A stretch of 64,000 nt of DNA from Pseudoalteromonas arctica (GTDB taxonomy: Bacteria > Pseudomonadota > Gammaproteobacteria > Enterobacterales > Alteromonadaceae), in the NCBI RefSeq assembly GCF_012927645.1, contig NZ_JABBMT010000007.1, forward strand, positions 86,631 to 150,630, read 5' to 3'. Made by a program: the position numbers and the translations under genes. The first letter of the stretch is position 1; the number at the start of each line of letters is the position of its first letter. Of the stretch, positions 1-10,692 are shown one piece after another. The notes under the pieces were generated by a model. That model was not told where the DNA came from, searched no databases, and saw nothing but the letters and a program-made list of their open reading frames with translations.

Positions 1-280
1 ACCAAATACAACCGATTGCAATGGCTGAGGAGCATGCGTACCACGATGGAGTTTCAGGTTCTGGATGTAAAAAATATAAACTAAAGAATCCACCTAAAAA
101 TATCAGTAGAGCAAGAAAAGAATGATTCATATACATTTGCTGTTTTTGAATGCGTTTTTCGCGCGCTAGCTGTTGACGTTGTTCTTCATCGAGCTGCGCT
201 ACATTATTCTCACAGTGAGGGCACTGTTGGTGTTTATCGGATATTGACTTATTACAACTAGGACAACGAACAATTGCCAT
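1..280 (-). CDS. Zinc-ribbon membrane protein, 3' part cut by window edge
   Basis: The reading frame starts with ATG at 280 and runs off the left edge, so only about 93 residues are visible. The N-terminus carries two CxxC pairs (CPSC and CPHC, about residues 6-24), which form a typical zinc ribbon. A charged, Gln/Arg-rich linker follows, then a hydrophobic segment (LALLIFLGGFFSLYFL) that should be a transmembrane helix. A second hydrophobic stretch begins at the edge. A GGAG ribosome-binding site lies just upstream. This arrangement is common in small uncharacterised inner-membrane proteins; no specific function can be assigned. It lies downstream of the symporter gene on the same strand but is separated from it by a strong terminator. 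Confidence 0.7.
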   Translation of the reverse strand, partial: MAIVRCPSCNKSISDKHQQCPHCENNVAQLDEEQRQQLAREKRIQKQQMYMNHSFLALLIFLGGFFSLYFLHPEPETPSWYACSSAIAIGCIW

Positions 281-319
281 ATCTTTCTCCATACTTCGCA
301 TAAAAATCTACGCATAAAA

Positions 320-345
320 AAGGCGCCTTGCGGCGCCCTTTATTG
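320..345 (-). terminator. Intrinsic terminator behind the symporter gene
   Basis: A perfect stem GGCGCC / GGCGCC with a TTGC loop (322-327 and 332-337) is flanked by A and T tracts. Read on the minus strand it ends in a run of six T. It lies after the AGCS gene and before the zinc-ribbon gene, so it probably separates their transcripts. Confidence 0.8.
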
Positions 346-464
346 TACGTGTTTTATTTGTCGTTGTCTTTTTTCAATTGCAGCCAATAGCTAAGATCCG
401 CAAAACAACAAGCATCTAATTATTACAACAAGAAAAACACCTCTGATTATGCCGCTCAATCCTA

Positions 465-1967
465 TTACTGAGAGTCTTTTGATTGTTTTGCGAGACGCTT
501 TTCCCAAAAGGTCGCGTTTTTGATCCCTAACTTAACAGGGTCAAATGTGATAGCTCCACCTTTTTTCTTCTGATCTTCGTAATCGCGCAAGCATAATAAC
601 GCCGGTCTAGCGACAAAGAATATTGCTAAAATGCCCAAGATATTGATCCAAGCCATTAAACCTACACCAATATCACCAATACTCCAGATATAGCCAGAAC
701 TGTTTACCATGCCATATGACACCATAAACATGATCACGAATTTTACCACCACAAGCGGAATACTGCCTTTAAAATAACGATTTAAATAAGCAATATTGGT
801 TTCAGCAATATAGTAATAAGCAAGTATTGTAGTAAAAGCAAAGAAAAACAATGCAATACCAACAAACGCTTCGCCAAAACTACCAAACACGCTAAATAAA
901 GCCATTTGCGTAAAAGCTGCTGAACCAACTTCAGTTGCAGCATCAACGTTTTGTACAATAAATTGCCCTGCAGGTAATTCACCCACTACATTGTATTGCT
1001 GTGTAATTAAAATCATTAATGCTGTAGCAGTACAAACAAAAATAGTATCAACATAAACAGAAAAAGCTTGCACTAAGCCTTGTTGGGCAGGATGTTCAAC
1101 TTCGGCCGCAGCAGCTGCATGAGGGCCTGTACCTTGACCTGCTTCATTAGAATAAATACCGCGTTTTACACCCCAACCAATCGCAGCACCAAAACCGGCC
1201 TGTGCGGTAAACGCATCGGTTATGATTAAAGAGAAAATATCTGGTACTTTATCGATATTTAAAAATACCACGATTAAAGCTAATACTATGTAGCCTAACG
1301 CCATAAATGGCACCACAATTTGAGTAAAGTTAGCAATACGCTTAATACCACCGAAGATAATAAACGCTAAAACAATAAGAATAACTGCCAAAGCAACTAA
1401 TTTAAAGCTACCAACTTCACCAAAGCTCGTTGAGACCATAGTGCCATCACCAAACACTTGGGTAAACGCGTGACCAACAGCATTGGCTTGCACGCCTGGT
1501 AGAAAAACACCACATGCAATAATTGCCGACACGGCAAATAAAATAGCCAGCCATTTTTGTTCTAAACAGCGATCAAAATAATATGCTGGGCCGCCGCGAT
1601 ATTGACCATCTTCTTCTGTTTTATAAATTTGCCCTAATGTTGATTCGGCGTACGCAGTACTTGCCCCTAAAAAAGCCACAATCCACATCCAAAAAATAGC
1701 ACCAGGGCCACCAAAGCCTATAGCTGCAGCCACGCCGGCTATATTACCAACCCCTACTCGTCCAGATAGCGACACCGCTAAAGCTTGAAAAGATGAGATC
1801 CCTGTATCTAAGCTATTAGGGCTAAATAATAATTTGCACATTTCTTTAAAATGTCTAATTTGAGCAAATCGGGTTAATACAGAATAGAACAAGCCTGCGC
1901 CTAGGCATAAATAGATGAGTGCATTACTCCACACAACATCATTAACAGCGCTTACAAAAGCTTCCAT
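465..1967 (-). CDS. Sodium:alanine/glycine symporter, AGCS family
   Basis: This is a 500-residue polytopic inner-membrane protein that fits the alanine or glycine:cation symporter family (AGCS), which imports small amino acids using the sodium gradient. The family signature is clear at about residues 70-95 (GVGNIAGVAAAI followed by a Gly/Pro-rich FGGPGAIFWMW segment), and roughly ten further hydrophobic helices follow. The region around GWGVKRGIYSNEAGQGTGPH is the conserved substrate-site loop of the family. Length is normal (450-540). The ATG start is in the usual position just before the first helix. It is monocistronic, with a terminator downstream and a 380-bp upstream region. The exact amino acid transported cannot be read from sequence. 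Confidence 0.93.
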   Translation of the reverse strand: MEAFVSAVNDVVWSNALIYLCLGAGLFYSVLTRFAQIRHFKEMCKLLFSPNSLDTGISSFQALAVSLSGRVGVGNIAGVAAAIGFGGPGAIFWMWIVAFLGASTAYAESTLGQIYKTEEDGQYRGGPAYYFDRCLEQKWLAILFAVSAIIACGVFLPGVQANAVGHAFTQVFGDGTMVSTSFGEVGSFKLVALAVILIVLAFIIFGGIKRIANFTQIVVPFMALGYIVLALIVVFLNIDKVPDIFSLIITDAFTAQAGFGAAIGWGVKRGIYSNEAGQGTGPHAAAAAEVEHPAQQGLVQAFSVYVDTIFVCTATALMILITQQYNVVGELPAGQFIVQNVDAATEVGSAAFTQMALFSVFGSFGEAFVGIALFFFAFTTILAYYYIAETNIAYLNRYFKGSIPLVVVKFVIMFMVSYGMVNSSGYIWSIGDIGVGLMAWINILGILAIFFVARPALLCLRDYEDQKKKGGAITFDPVKLGIKNATFWEKRLAKQSKDSQ

Positions 1968-2348
1968 GGATATCCTCTATAGTTATAGTTATTATTTTTT
2001 AGTTACGATACTCTGCTGTAGCTACTCAGTATGCGCGACATATGGCTATGGGAAATAAGGTAACAACATACTACCTTCCCTGCAACTTTTTGAATATTAA
2101 CTTAAATCACCTAAGTTTGTTAACACTTAATTTTCAAAATAACTGATTATAAATCGACTTTACAAAACGCTATTAAATCTACCTCGTTTTGTGCAGATAA
2201 CTTAAAGATACAGTTCGAACAGAGCTGGAAACGATTAAAGTAAAATATTAAGCAAATATCATTTGCTATGTTAGGCGTCGATAATGCCAATCATCGCGGT
2301 TAAAAAACTAAGGCACCGATATAAATGATGCTCTTAGAAACAAACCCG
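1968..2348. other. Intergenic region upstream of the symporter gene
   Basis: This 380-bp stretch has no credible gene. It should hold the promoter and control region of the symporter gene. Two inverted repeats stand out: AGCAAAT-N3-ATTTGCT at 2251-2267 and AAGGTA-N9-TACCTT at about 2058-2078. The core of a glycine riboswitch, which precedes AGCS genes in some vibrios, was looked for and not found. Confidence 0.5.
2251..2267. promoter_or_regulatory. Perfect 7-bp inverted repeat, possible operator
   Basis: AGCAAAT and ATTTGCT are separated by 3 bp, forming a perfect dyad. It lies about 280 bp upstream of the symporter start and 82 bp downstream of the carboxypeptidase stop. It could be a regulator binding site or a short hairpin. 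There is no T tract to support termination. Confidence 0.3.
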
Positions 2349-3479
2349 TTATCTTAATTTATCTACTACGTTAACAATCGCAGCTAACGTGTCTTGGCCA
2401 AATTGATACGAACGGCGATCTGACCAACCATAATCTGGATCGGGTAAGTCATTATTATCTTTAAATGGCATTTCAACTGTGTAAGTCAGTGCTTTAAACT
2501 CCTCAGCGGTTGCTGATGAGCCCACGGTTAAGTTAGCTTGACCAGGCTCATCTTTCGGGTAGCCGTGGACATCTTGAAACTCAGGCGTCACTATGTGCAA
2601 TGCCGCTTTAAAACTATCCTCTAAGTCTTTTAAGCGCGCATCATAGCTTGGGATACCTTCACTACCGGCTACAAAGTTATATGGAATCGCTTCATCTCCG
2701 TGAATATCAAGATGCATATCAACCCCAGTCTCACGCATTTTATTTAGCACTAAATATACTTCAGGGCTATTTTCCATGCTAGGAGCTTGCCATTCACGAT
2801 TTAAATTCACGCCTTTTGCGTTAGTACGTAAATGCCCGCGCGCACTGCCATCAGGGTTCATATTCGGTACGATATAAAATACCGCTTTTGATAACAATGC
2901 TGCGCCATGGGGGTCTTCATCGTCTAATAGCTTATGTAGTACACCTTCAACAAACCATTCGGCCATTGTTTCGCCTGGATGTTGACGGGCTGTGATCCAA
3001 ATCGTTTTTTTGTTTTCATCACTTTCGCCACCAATGCGCAGTACGCTCATATCACGGCCATCAAGTGTTTCACCTAAGGTTTCTAGCTGACACGCTTCTT
3101 GGCTTTGTGCCCACGTGATCAGATCTAAATGGCGTTCGTAGCTGTATGGTGCAAAGTATGCAAAATAAACGCTACCGCATTCTGGTTCAATTTCAAATGA
3201 TAACGTGCCATCAGCATAGTTTGAAGGTACACGAAACCAGGTTTGACGATCATACGATGCAACTGCCTGATAACCTTCCCAACCGTCAGGATAAGCTGAA
3301 TTTTCAAGGTTATTGATATGTAATTTATGGTTTTGAAAAGGCGTTGTTTCTAAACGGAAATGGAACCATTGAAAAAAATCAGATAAATGATCTTTATTGA
3401 TCTCAAGTTGGATATTAAGTGGATCGGTCGCGGCAATGACCTTGATATTACCACTGTCAAAATTACTGGTGATTTTCAT
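2349..3479 (-). CDS. M14-family zinc carboxypeptidase, cytosolic (CCP-like)
   Basis: This 376-residue protein has no signal peptide. It resembles the M14 subfamily of cytosolic carboxypeptidases found in proteobacteria, which remove C-terminal residues from peptides or proteins. Residues 1-125 form the beta-rich N-terminal domain typical of this subfamily. The catalytic domain follows, with zinc ligands His167 and Glu170 in HPGE and His260 in DIHGDE. It also has the substrate-binding NPDG (208-211) and NLNREW segments and the catalytic glutamate in YTVEMPF (Glu336). All key residues are present, so the enzyme should be active. The physiological substrate is unknown. It appears to be transcribed alone. 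Confidence 0.9.
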   Translation of the reverse strand: MKITSNFDSGNIKVIAATDPLNIQLEINKDHLSDFFQWFHFRLETTPFQNHKLHINNLENSAYPDGWEGYQAVASYDRQTWFRVPSNYADGTLSFEIEPECGSVYFAYFAPYSYERHLDLITWAQSQEACQLETLGETLDGRDMSVLRIGGESDENKKTIWITARQHPGETMAEWFVEGVLHKLLDDEDPHGAALLSKAVFYIVPNMNPDGSARGHLRTNAKGVNLNREWQAPSMENSPEVYLVLNKMRETGVDMHLDIHGDEAIPYNFVAGSEGIPSYDARLKDLEDSFKAALHIVTPEFQDVHGYPKDEPGQANLTVGSSATAEEFKALTYTVEMPFKDNNDLPDPDYGWSDRRSYQFGQDTLAAIVNVVDKLR

Positions 3480-3621
3480 TTTATTAAACCTATATATGAA
3501 AAATTAATCGCTAAGCAATCGCTGTAAGTTCGAAATTAAATAACGCCCCAATGTGATGAACGCATTGTTATTAAAATGTAGCCTACCACATGGCTTGGAT
3601 TTTGAAAAAACATTCATAACT

Positions 3622-3647
3622 AAAAAGCCAGCGAATGCTGGCTTTTT
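3622..3647 (-). terminator. Intrinsic terminator behind the GAPDH gene
   Basis: The stem AAAAAGCCAGC / GCTGGCTTTTT with a GAAT loop is followed by T residues on either strand. On the minus strand it lies 26 bp after the GAPDH stop codon. Confidence 0.85.
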
Positions 3648-3672
3648 GTAAATATTTTTAAGCTATTGCCTA

Positions 3673-5115
3673 TTAACGCGGTAAGCTTGGGAATGAAACC
3701 TCAGCCATATCGCGCATACAACGCACAACTTGGCAGCTGTAACCAAACTCATTATCATACCAAACATAAAGTACAACACGGTTGTCATCAACGATAGTGG
3801 CGGTTGAATCAACCACCCCCGCATAACGACTGCCAACTAAGTCAGTAGACACAATCTCAGTAGACGCTGTGTAATCAATTTGGTCGCGTAACTCTGAATG
3901 CAGAGCCGCATGGCGTAAGAACGAGTTTAACTCTTCAACCGTGGTGCTGGTCGCAAGGTTTAAGTTCAAAATAGCCAGAGACACATTCGGTGTAGGTACA
4001 CGGATTGCGTTACCCGTTAATTTACCTTCCAGCTCTGGTAATGCTTTTGATACCGCTTTAGCTGCACCAGTTTCAGTAATAACCATATTAAGTGCTGCAG
4101 CACGACCACGGCGATCGGCTTTATGATAGTTATCAATCAAGTTTTGATCATTGGTGTACGAGTGAACTGTTTCAACGTGACCATTGTTAATACCAAACTT
4201 ATCATTAAGTGCTTTTAATGTTGGTGTGATTGCGTTGGTGGTACAGCTTGCTGCACAAACAATTTTATCTTCAGGTTTAATATCGTGATTATTAACACCG
4301 TATACGATGTTTTTGATATTGCCTTTCGCCGGTGCTGTTAATAATACTTTTGCAGCGCCTTTTGATTTTAAATGTAAGCCAAGGCCTGCTTCGTCTTTCC
4401 AGATCCCCGTGTTATCAACGATCAATGCATTGTCGATACCATACGATGTATAATCAATTTCATCCGGAGAGTTAGCATAGATAACTTGAATGTAACTGCC
4501 ATTGGCTTTAATTGCATTACGTTCTTTATCGATGGTGATTGAGCCATTGAAAGGACCATGAATTGAATCACGACGTAATAGACTTGCACGCTTTTCAAGA
4601 TCGCCGTCTTTACCACCTCGAACAACGATTGCACGCAAGCGTAAATCCGCATAAGGGCCTGATTTTTCAATTAGCAAACGCGCTAATAAACGACCGATAC
4701 GACCAAAACCATATAACACCACATCGCGTGGTTCTTTGGCTTGTGAGTTTACAATTTCAGCTAACTCGTCGTTTAAATATTCTTCGATAGAACGACCATT
4801 TGCAGCATCATTAAATAAATAACCATAAGCCAGTTTACCGATATCGATACGTGCAGAGTTTAAATCCATTTTGCTAATAGCTTCTAAAAACGGAAAGCTT
4901 TCGCGTAAGCGCAATTTAGTGCCTTCAAACTGTGCCACGGTTTTATGAGATTTGATGATATCAATGGTACTGGCATTGACGAGCGGACGGCCATATACCG
5001 CAATTTCAATACCGCGATTACGATAAAGCTTACCAATGATAGGCTGCATGCTTTCTGCGTAATCTTGGCGTTCTTGCCAACTATTTGTGTATTCTAACTC
5101 GTGAGATGAGGTCAT
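3673..5115 (-). CDS. gap: Glyceraldehyde-3-phosphate dehydrogenase, long form
   Basis: This enzyme oxidises and phosphorylates glyceraldehyde 3-phosphate with NAD(P). The Rossmann nucleotide-binding motif is YGFGRIGR at residues 135-142. The catalytic cysteine is Cys291 within SCTTN, and the catalytic His318 lies in VHSYTNDQ. The protein is 480 residues, against about 330 for ordinary GAPDH, because of a 130-residue helical N-terminal extension before the Rossmann fold. Long GAPDHs of this kind are known in marine gammaproteobacteria and are usually a second paralogue alongside the classical GapA. Whether this copy is glycolytic or gluconeogenic cannot be decided from sequence. The ATG start follows an AGGT element. 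It appears monocistronic. Confidence 0.92.
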   Translation of the reverse strand: MTSSHELEYTNSWQERQDYAESMQPIIGKLYRNRGIEIAVYGRPLVNASTIDIIKSHKTVAQFEGTKLRLRESFPFLEAISKMDLNSARIDIGKLAYGYLFNDAANGRSIEEYLNDELAEIVNSQAKEPRDVVLYGFGRIGRLLARLLIEKSGPYADLRLRAIVVRGGKDGDLEKRASLLRRDSIHGPFNGSITIDKERNAIKANGSYIQVIYANSPDEIDYTSYGIDNALIVDNTGIWKDEAGLGLHLKSKGAAKVLLTAPAKGNIKNIVYGVNNHDIKPEDKIVCAASCTTNAITPTLKALNDKFGINNGHVETVHSYTNDQNLIDNYHKADRRGRAAALNMVITETGAAKAVSKALPELEGKLTGNAIRVPTPNVSLAILNLNLATSTTVEELNSFLRHAALHSELRDQIDYTASTEIVSTDLVGSRYAGVVDSTATIVDDNRVVLYVWYDNEFGYSCQVVRCMRDMAEVSFPSLPR

Positions 5116-5291
5116 TTTATTTACCTAATTAAACAATTTTTGAACGGATAGCCATAAAGCGTATTGAATTTTGAGAGCAACACACCTCAATGGGCTTTGC
5201 TATTCTAATTTAAACTAACTTTATTCTCCACTGTTAGAGAGCAATTCATTACGCTAGAATAATAAGGTGATTATAAAGGTGAGATTAAGGG

Positions 5292-6092
5292 ATGTTACTA
5301 AGAGCAAGTGTTTTACTGAGTTTATTGGCATTAACTGGGTGTGAAGAACCCTTGACACTTGCAAAGGTGTGTAAAGAAACCCCTGGTTTATGTAATGATT
5401 TAAATACGGATAGTCACTGTAAAGCACAGCGTGCTGACGTGATCATGGCGCGTTATCATGAATACAAACAACCGACAGACGATAACAAATATCTATTATT
5501 AAAGGGCTTTGAAAAATACGATAAATGCGTATCGCTGGCGGCAAAAATTGAGCATATCAAATTAAAAGACAAAACCACCTCCCGCGTTGAAGCGCATTTA
5601 ACGAGTATGAAAGAAATGACACGGTTATTTCAAGATACCAAAAATACTAATCACCCAGGTTTGTTGTATTATCACTGGTCACGCAATAATGACCAATCGG
5701 CTCTAACTAAATTACTTGCGCTTGAAAACGACCCGAGTGCCACTGAGGACGCTGAAATCCAGTTCTTCTTAGCTAGCTACTATATTAAGTTTGATGAAGA
5801 GAAGACCATAGATTTACTGTATAAAACGTTAGAGCTAAACAAAGCTGAGCAAACTCCAAACCCTGAAATATTCACCACCTTGACCAGTTTGTTTTATAAG
5901 CAGCAAAAATATAAGCATGCTTATACATTTGCAAAAATTGCGCAGCTTTCTGGGATAACCAATGTTGAAATATTCCCAATTGAACAGCGGCTCACAGCAA
6001 CAGGAAAAAACCTGAGCGGATTAGATACCCTCGCACAACAAACCTACGCCAGTATTCAAGCTGGGCAGTTTGTTTCACCTCGGGATTTTTAA
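5292..6092 (+). CDS. DUF2989-type lipoprotein
   Basis: This 266-residue predicted lipoprotein has a short hydrophobic N-terminus ending in the lipobox LTGC (Cys17). After processing it would be anchored to the inner leaflet of the outer membrane or to the inner membrane. The mature part begins EEPLTLAKVCKETPGLCNDL, which I recognise as the start of the DUF2989 family of Vibrio, Shewanella and Pseudoalteromonas. The remainder is helical and reads like degenerate TPR or Sel1-like repeats (YYIKFDEEKTIDLLYKTLEL and similar pairs). Four further cysteines lie near the N-terminus. Function is unknown. AAGGTGAG upstream supports the start. Confidence 0.8.
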   Translation: MLLRASVLLSLLALTGCEEPLTLAKVCKETPGLCNDLNTDSHCKAQRADVIMARYHEYKQPTDDNKYLLLKGFEKYDKCVSLAAKIEHIKLKDKTTSRVEAHLTSMKEMTRLFQDTKNTNHPGLLYYHWSRNNDQSALTKLLALENDPSATEDAEIQFFLASYYIKFDEEKTIDLLYKTLELNKAEQTPNPEIFTTLTSLFYKQQKYKHAYTFAKIAQLSGITNVEIFPIEQRLTATGKNLSGLDTLAQQTYASIQAGQFVSPRDF

Positions 6093-6120
6093 TCACGTAT
6101 AAACTTAGTTTATAGAAAAG

Positions 6121-6146
6121 AAAAAGGCAGCTGACGCTGCCTTTTT
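6121..6146. terminator. Bidirectional terminator between DUF2989 gene and ihfA
   Basis: The stem AAAAAGGCAG / CTGCCTTTTT lies between the convergent lipoprotein gene and ihfA. A T run on each strand lets it serve both. Confidence 0.85.
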
Positions 6147-6150
6147 AAAT

Positions 6151-6444
6151 TTATTTGCTCGTACCAACTTCAACACGAGTTTTGAGCTTTTGACCCGGTC
6201 GAAAGGTGACGACGCGTCGTGCCGAAATAGGGATATCTTCCCCAGTTTTCGGGTTACGGCCAGGCCTTTCTTTTTTATCACGAAGATCAAAGTTACCAAA
6301 TCCAGAGAGCTTAACCTGCTCGCCTTTTTCAAGCGCTGAGCGGATTTCTTCAAAAAACGCTTCAACTAAATCTTTGGCATCCTTTTTATTGATCCCCAAT
6401 TTTTCAAATAGGTGTTCAGCTATGTCGGCTTTAGTAAGCGCCAT
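6151..6444 (-). CDS. ihfA: Integration host factor subunit alpha
   Basis: This 97-residue DNA-bending protein of the HU/IHF family pairs with IhfB to bind and sharply bend specific DNA sites. The N-terminal helices ([17 protein letters not shown]), the glycine-rich [10 protein letters not shown] and the beta-arm [14 protein letters not shown] with its intercalating proline are all present and typical of IhfA. It follows pheT with a 2-bp gap, and its ribosome-binding site (GAGG) lies inside the end of pheT, giving the classical pheS-pheT-ihfA operon. IHF is also the usual host partner for site-specific recombinases, which is relevant to the mobile elements in this window. Confidence 0.98.
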   Translation of the reverse strand: MALTKADIAEHLFEKLGINKKDAKDLVEAFFEEIRSALEKGEQVKLSGFGNFDLRDKKERPGRNPKTGEDIPISARRVVTFRPGQKLKTRVEVGTSK

Positions 6445-6446
6445 AT

Positions 6447-8834
6447 CTAGTCCCTCAACGATGCATTAAACTGTTCGGCCAGTGCGGCCACCACGTTATC
6501 AACTACTAGATTGATATCTTTCTCTTCGAGCGTTCTATCAACCGCTTGCAGTGTTAGAGCAATCGCCAAACTCTTATAATTTGGCTCAATACCTTTGCCC
6601 TTATACACATCGAATAAGTTTAGGTCAACCAATTGATTTCCGCCAACTTTTTCTATCACTGATAAAATATCGCCAGATTTCACCTGTTCTTCCACTAAAA
6701 TAGCGATGTCGCGGCGGTTTGAAGGGAATTTCGAAACCCCAGCTGCCTCTGGTAAATTTCTTTTTTCAATAGCTGACATTTCAATTTCAAATACATAAGT
6801 CGCATTATTGATATCTAACGATTTTTGTACTTGGGGGTGAATAGCACCAAAGAAACCAACCTTTTTACCTTCAACATAAATCACCGCAGATTGACCTGGA
6901 TGTAAGCCATCTGCTTGCTCTGCTTTGATTTCAAAACGCGTTATATCATTGGTTAATGAAAGTAATGCTTCAACATCACCTTTTAAGTCATAAAAATCAA
7001 CGGTGCGCTTTTCTTCAACCCAATGTTCACCATGTGCCAGACCAGTAATCGCCCCACCAATAACTGCAACTTGGTTTACGCCATTTTCTGCGTTTTCATC
7101 ACGTAGAAATTTAAGGCCATGCTCAAATAAACGAATACGTGGCTGCTGACGATTTTGGTTATACATGACTGATGCAAGCAAACCCGGCATAAGGCTCACA
7201 CGCATTGCCGACATTTCAATCGAAATTGGATGTGGTAAAACCAGTGCGTTACTGTCTGGGTGCAAAATAGCCTGCGCTTTAGGATCAACAAAGCTGTAAG
7301 TGATCGCTTCTTGATAACCACGAGTCACGAGTGTATTGCGAAATTTGCTCACTGCAATATTGGCTTCATTATGGGTGGTCATTTTTAATTTAGCAGTCGG
7401 TGCTATGTTTGGAATACTGTTGTAACCATATACGCGAGCAACTTCTTCAATTAAGTCTTCTTCGATACGAATATCAAAACGGTAGCTTGGTACATCTGCA
7501 CTCCACACACCATCAACAATTTTCACATCAAGCCCTAAACGGGTTAAAATGTCGGTTACTTTCGCATCTTCAATATGATGACCAATAACACGGTCTAAAC
7601 GCGCACGACGAAGACGTACTTCAGTGACCTTAGGAAGCTTATCTTTTGCAACTGCTTCAACTACAGGACCTGCTTGACCGCCTACTATCTCAAGCAATAA
7701 GGCTGTTGCACGTTCCATTGCATCATGTTGCAGCGCAAAATCCACACCACGCTCATAACGATGTGATGCATCTGTGTGTAAACCATAACTACGAGCTTGT
7801 CCGGCAATTGCAACTGGGTTGAAAAACGCACTTTCTAATAAAATATCAGACGTTTTCTCAGTTACACCCGATTGCTCACCGCCAAAGATGCCGGCAATCG
7901 CCAATGCTTTATTGTGATCGGCAATAACCAGTGTTGATGCATTTAGCTTTGCTGTGTTGCCATCTAGTAATACCAGCTCTTCACCAGCATTAGCGCTACG
8001 TACTTTAATGCCGCCTTCAATGGCATTTAAATCAAATGCGTGCATTGGGTGGCCAAGTTCAAGTAATACGTAGTTAGTTACATCAACCACAGGATCAATT
8101 GAACGTACACCACTGCGGCGTAGTTTTTCTACCATCCAAAGTGGCGTTTCAGCGTCTAGGTTAATACCTTTGATCACACGACCTAAATAACGTGGGCAGG
8201 CTTCATCGTTGACCAGGTCAATTGATACTTTATCGTCAATCGTTGCTGCAACCGCTGGTATTTCTAGGGCTTTAACATCAATACTGTTAAGTACACCCAC
8301 TTCACGAGCGATGCCTTTAATACCTAAACAGTCACCACGATTCGGGGTTAAATCAACATCAATGATGTTGTCATCCAAGCTCAAATATTCACGCAAGTCA
8401 GTGCCTACGGGGGCATCCAGTGGCAACTCCATGATGCCATCACCTTCTTCGCTAATACCCAGCTCAACAAACGCACACAACATACCATTTGATGGTTGAC
8501 CACGCAGCTTGGCTTTTTTAATTTTGAAGTCGCCCGGTAATACAGCTCCAACCGTTGCCACAGCAACTTTAATACCTTGGCGACAATTTGGCGCACCACA
8601 TACAATATCTAAAAGCTCGCCGCCACCGACATTGATTTTGGTTACACGCAGTTTATCTGCATCGGGGTGTTGCCCACATTCAACCACTTCACCAACAACA
8701 ATGCCGTTAAATTCGGCGGCAGCGGGCTCTACGCCATCGACTTCAAGGCCGGCCATCGATAACTGTTCCGAAAGAGCCTGCGTGTCAATTGCAGGATTAA
8801 CCCACTCTCTTAACCACTTTTCACTAAATTTCAT
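6447..8834 (-). CDS. pheT: Phenylalanine-tRNA ligase beta subunit
   Basis: This is the 795-residue beta chain of the alpha2-beta2 enzyme that charges tRNA-Phe. The N-terminal tRNA-binding (EMAP-like) domain spans about residues 40-150. The B3/B4 editing domain and the B5 domain follow. The C-terminal ferredoxin-like anticodon-binding domain is at about 700-795, containing [13 protein letters not shown]. The length matches the E. coli protein. The start ATG lies 15 bp after the pheS stop with a good ribosome-binding site, showing that both subunits are made from one transcript. Confidence 0.98.
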   Translation of the reverse strand: MKFSEKWLREWVNPAIDTQALSEQLSMAGLEVDGVEPAAAEFNGIVVGEVVECGQHPDADKLRVTKINVGGGELLDIVCGAPNCRQGIKVAVATVGAVLPGDFKIKKAKLRGQPSNGMLCAFVELGISEEGDGIMELPLDAPVGTDLREYLSLDDNIIDVDLTPNRGDCLGIKGIAREVGVLNSIDVKALEIPAVAATIDDKVSIDLVNDEACPRYLGRVIKGINLDAETPLWMVEKLRRSGVRSIDPVVDVTNYVLLELGHPMHAFDLNAIEGGIKVRSANAGEELVLLDGNTAKLNASTLVIADHNKALAIAGIFGGEQSGVTEKTSDILLESAFFNPVAIAGQARSYGLHTDASHRYERGVDFALQHDAMERATALLLEIVGGQAGPVVEAVAKDKLPKVTEVRLRRARLDRVIGHHIEDAKVTDILTRLGLDVKIVDGVWSADVPSYRFDIRIEEDLIEEVARVYGYNSIPNIAPTAKLKMTTHNEANIAVSKFRNTLVTRGYQEAITYSFVDPKAQAILHPDSNALVLPHPISIEMSAMRVSLMPGLLASVMYNQNRQQPRIRLFEHGLKFLRDENAENGVNQVAVIGGAITGLAHGEHWVEEKRTVDFYDLKGDVEALLSLTNDITRFEIKAEQADGLHPGQSAVIYVEGKKVGFFGAIHPQVQKSLDINNATYVFEIEMSAIEKRNLPEAAGVSKFPSNRRDIAILVEEQVKSGDILSVIEKVGGNQLVDLNLFDVYKGKGIEPNYKSLAIALTLQAVDRTLEEKDINLVVDNVVAALAEQFNASLRD

Positions 8835-8849
8835 GTTATTTCTTCACTC

Positions 8850-9845
<996 letters not shown>

Positions 9846-9981
9846 TCACAGAAGGTGATTTAAGTAATAGCTAATGATAACTGAAAGCAATGGCTAGATT
9901 CCAGACCTTATAACAATCTTATTGAATTCTTTCCCATTCTGGCTCAGCAAAATAGAAAGTTAAATGATTTTGTAGAGAAAA

Positions 9982-10692
9982 CTAGAGTTTTAGAGTGGAT
10001 TTTATGAAAGGAATAGTCAATTTACGCTGCGCAGCCATCGATGCATGGTCAAGTTTATCAAGCACATCAAGTAACGCTCGCATATCACGACTCAAACGCG
10101 TTAATAAAAAGCGCGCACATTCATCACTGAGCTCAAGCCCGCGCATATTGGCACGCTTTACTAAAGCTTCGGCTTTATCATCATCACTCATGGAACGAAT
10201 TTGAAATGTTGTACCCCACTTTAATCGTGACTCAAGATCCGGCAGACTAATATTTAGCATGTCAGGGAGTAAATCTGCGGTAACGACAAGGCACTTACCT
10301 GGTTCGTTAAAACGGTTAAAAAAATTAAATAGGGCTTTTTCCCACGCATCGTTACCTGCCACTAAGTGCACGTCATCAATACACAGTACATCAAGCGTAT
10401 CTAAGCCATCGAGTACCATAGGACCAAAATCAATCACTTCGCGCATTGATAACAGCATAGTCGATAAACCATGCTCTTGAGCATGAATACAGGTTGCATA
10501 CAGTAAATGCGATTTACCTGAATCCCCTAAGCCACACAAATAAGTATATTGAAAAGTGGTTGCTAAACTTTTAAAGGCATTTTTTAAATGGCTCACTTCC
10601 AGTGAATTTTCACCACCAAAATAAGAGGCAAAGGTTTCATCATCCGGTAACGTCACCGGCAATGCCATTTGCACCTGCTCTATTGCCGGCAT
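9982..10692 (-). CDS. hda: DnaA inactivator Hda
   Basis: Hda is an AAA+ protein that, bound to the DNA-loaded beta clamp, stimulates ATP hydrolysis by DnaA and so prevents re-initiation. The N-terminus carries a clamp-binding segment QMALPV, followed by Walker A GLGDSGKS and Walker B VLCIDDVH. The sensor region is also visible, and the C-terminus IPFIKSTLKL is typical. I place the start at the ATG at 10692 (MPAIEQVQM), not at the upstream codon at 10707. It overlaps the stop of the preceding gene as TAATG, a translational-coupling arrangement, and gives the normal length of 236 residues. Confidence 0.95.
   Translation of the reverse strand: MPAIEQVQMALPVTLPDDETFASYFGGENSLEVSHLKNAFKSLATTFQYTYLCGLGDSGKSHLLYATCIHAQEHGLSTMLLSMREVIDFGPMVLDGLDTLDVLCIDDVHLVAGNDAWEKALFNFFNRFNEPGKCLVVTADLLPDMLNISLPDLESRLKWGTTFQIRSMSDDDKAEALVKRANMRGLELSDECARFLLTRLSRDMRALLDVLDKLDHASMAAQRKLTIPFIKSTLKL

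Noticed and set aside
1968..2348. Glycine riboswitch upstream of the AGCS symporter
   Set aside because: The conserved core elements of the glycine aptamer are not present on the minus strand.
9920..9981. In-frame 20-codon open stretch after the hda TAG stop, as a possible read-through extension
   Set aside because: An open stretch of this length is common by chance, and the hda C-terminus already matches the family end.
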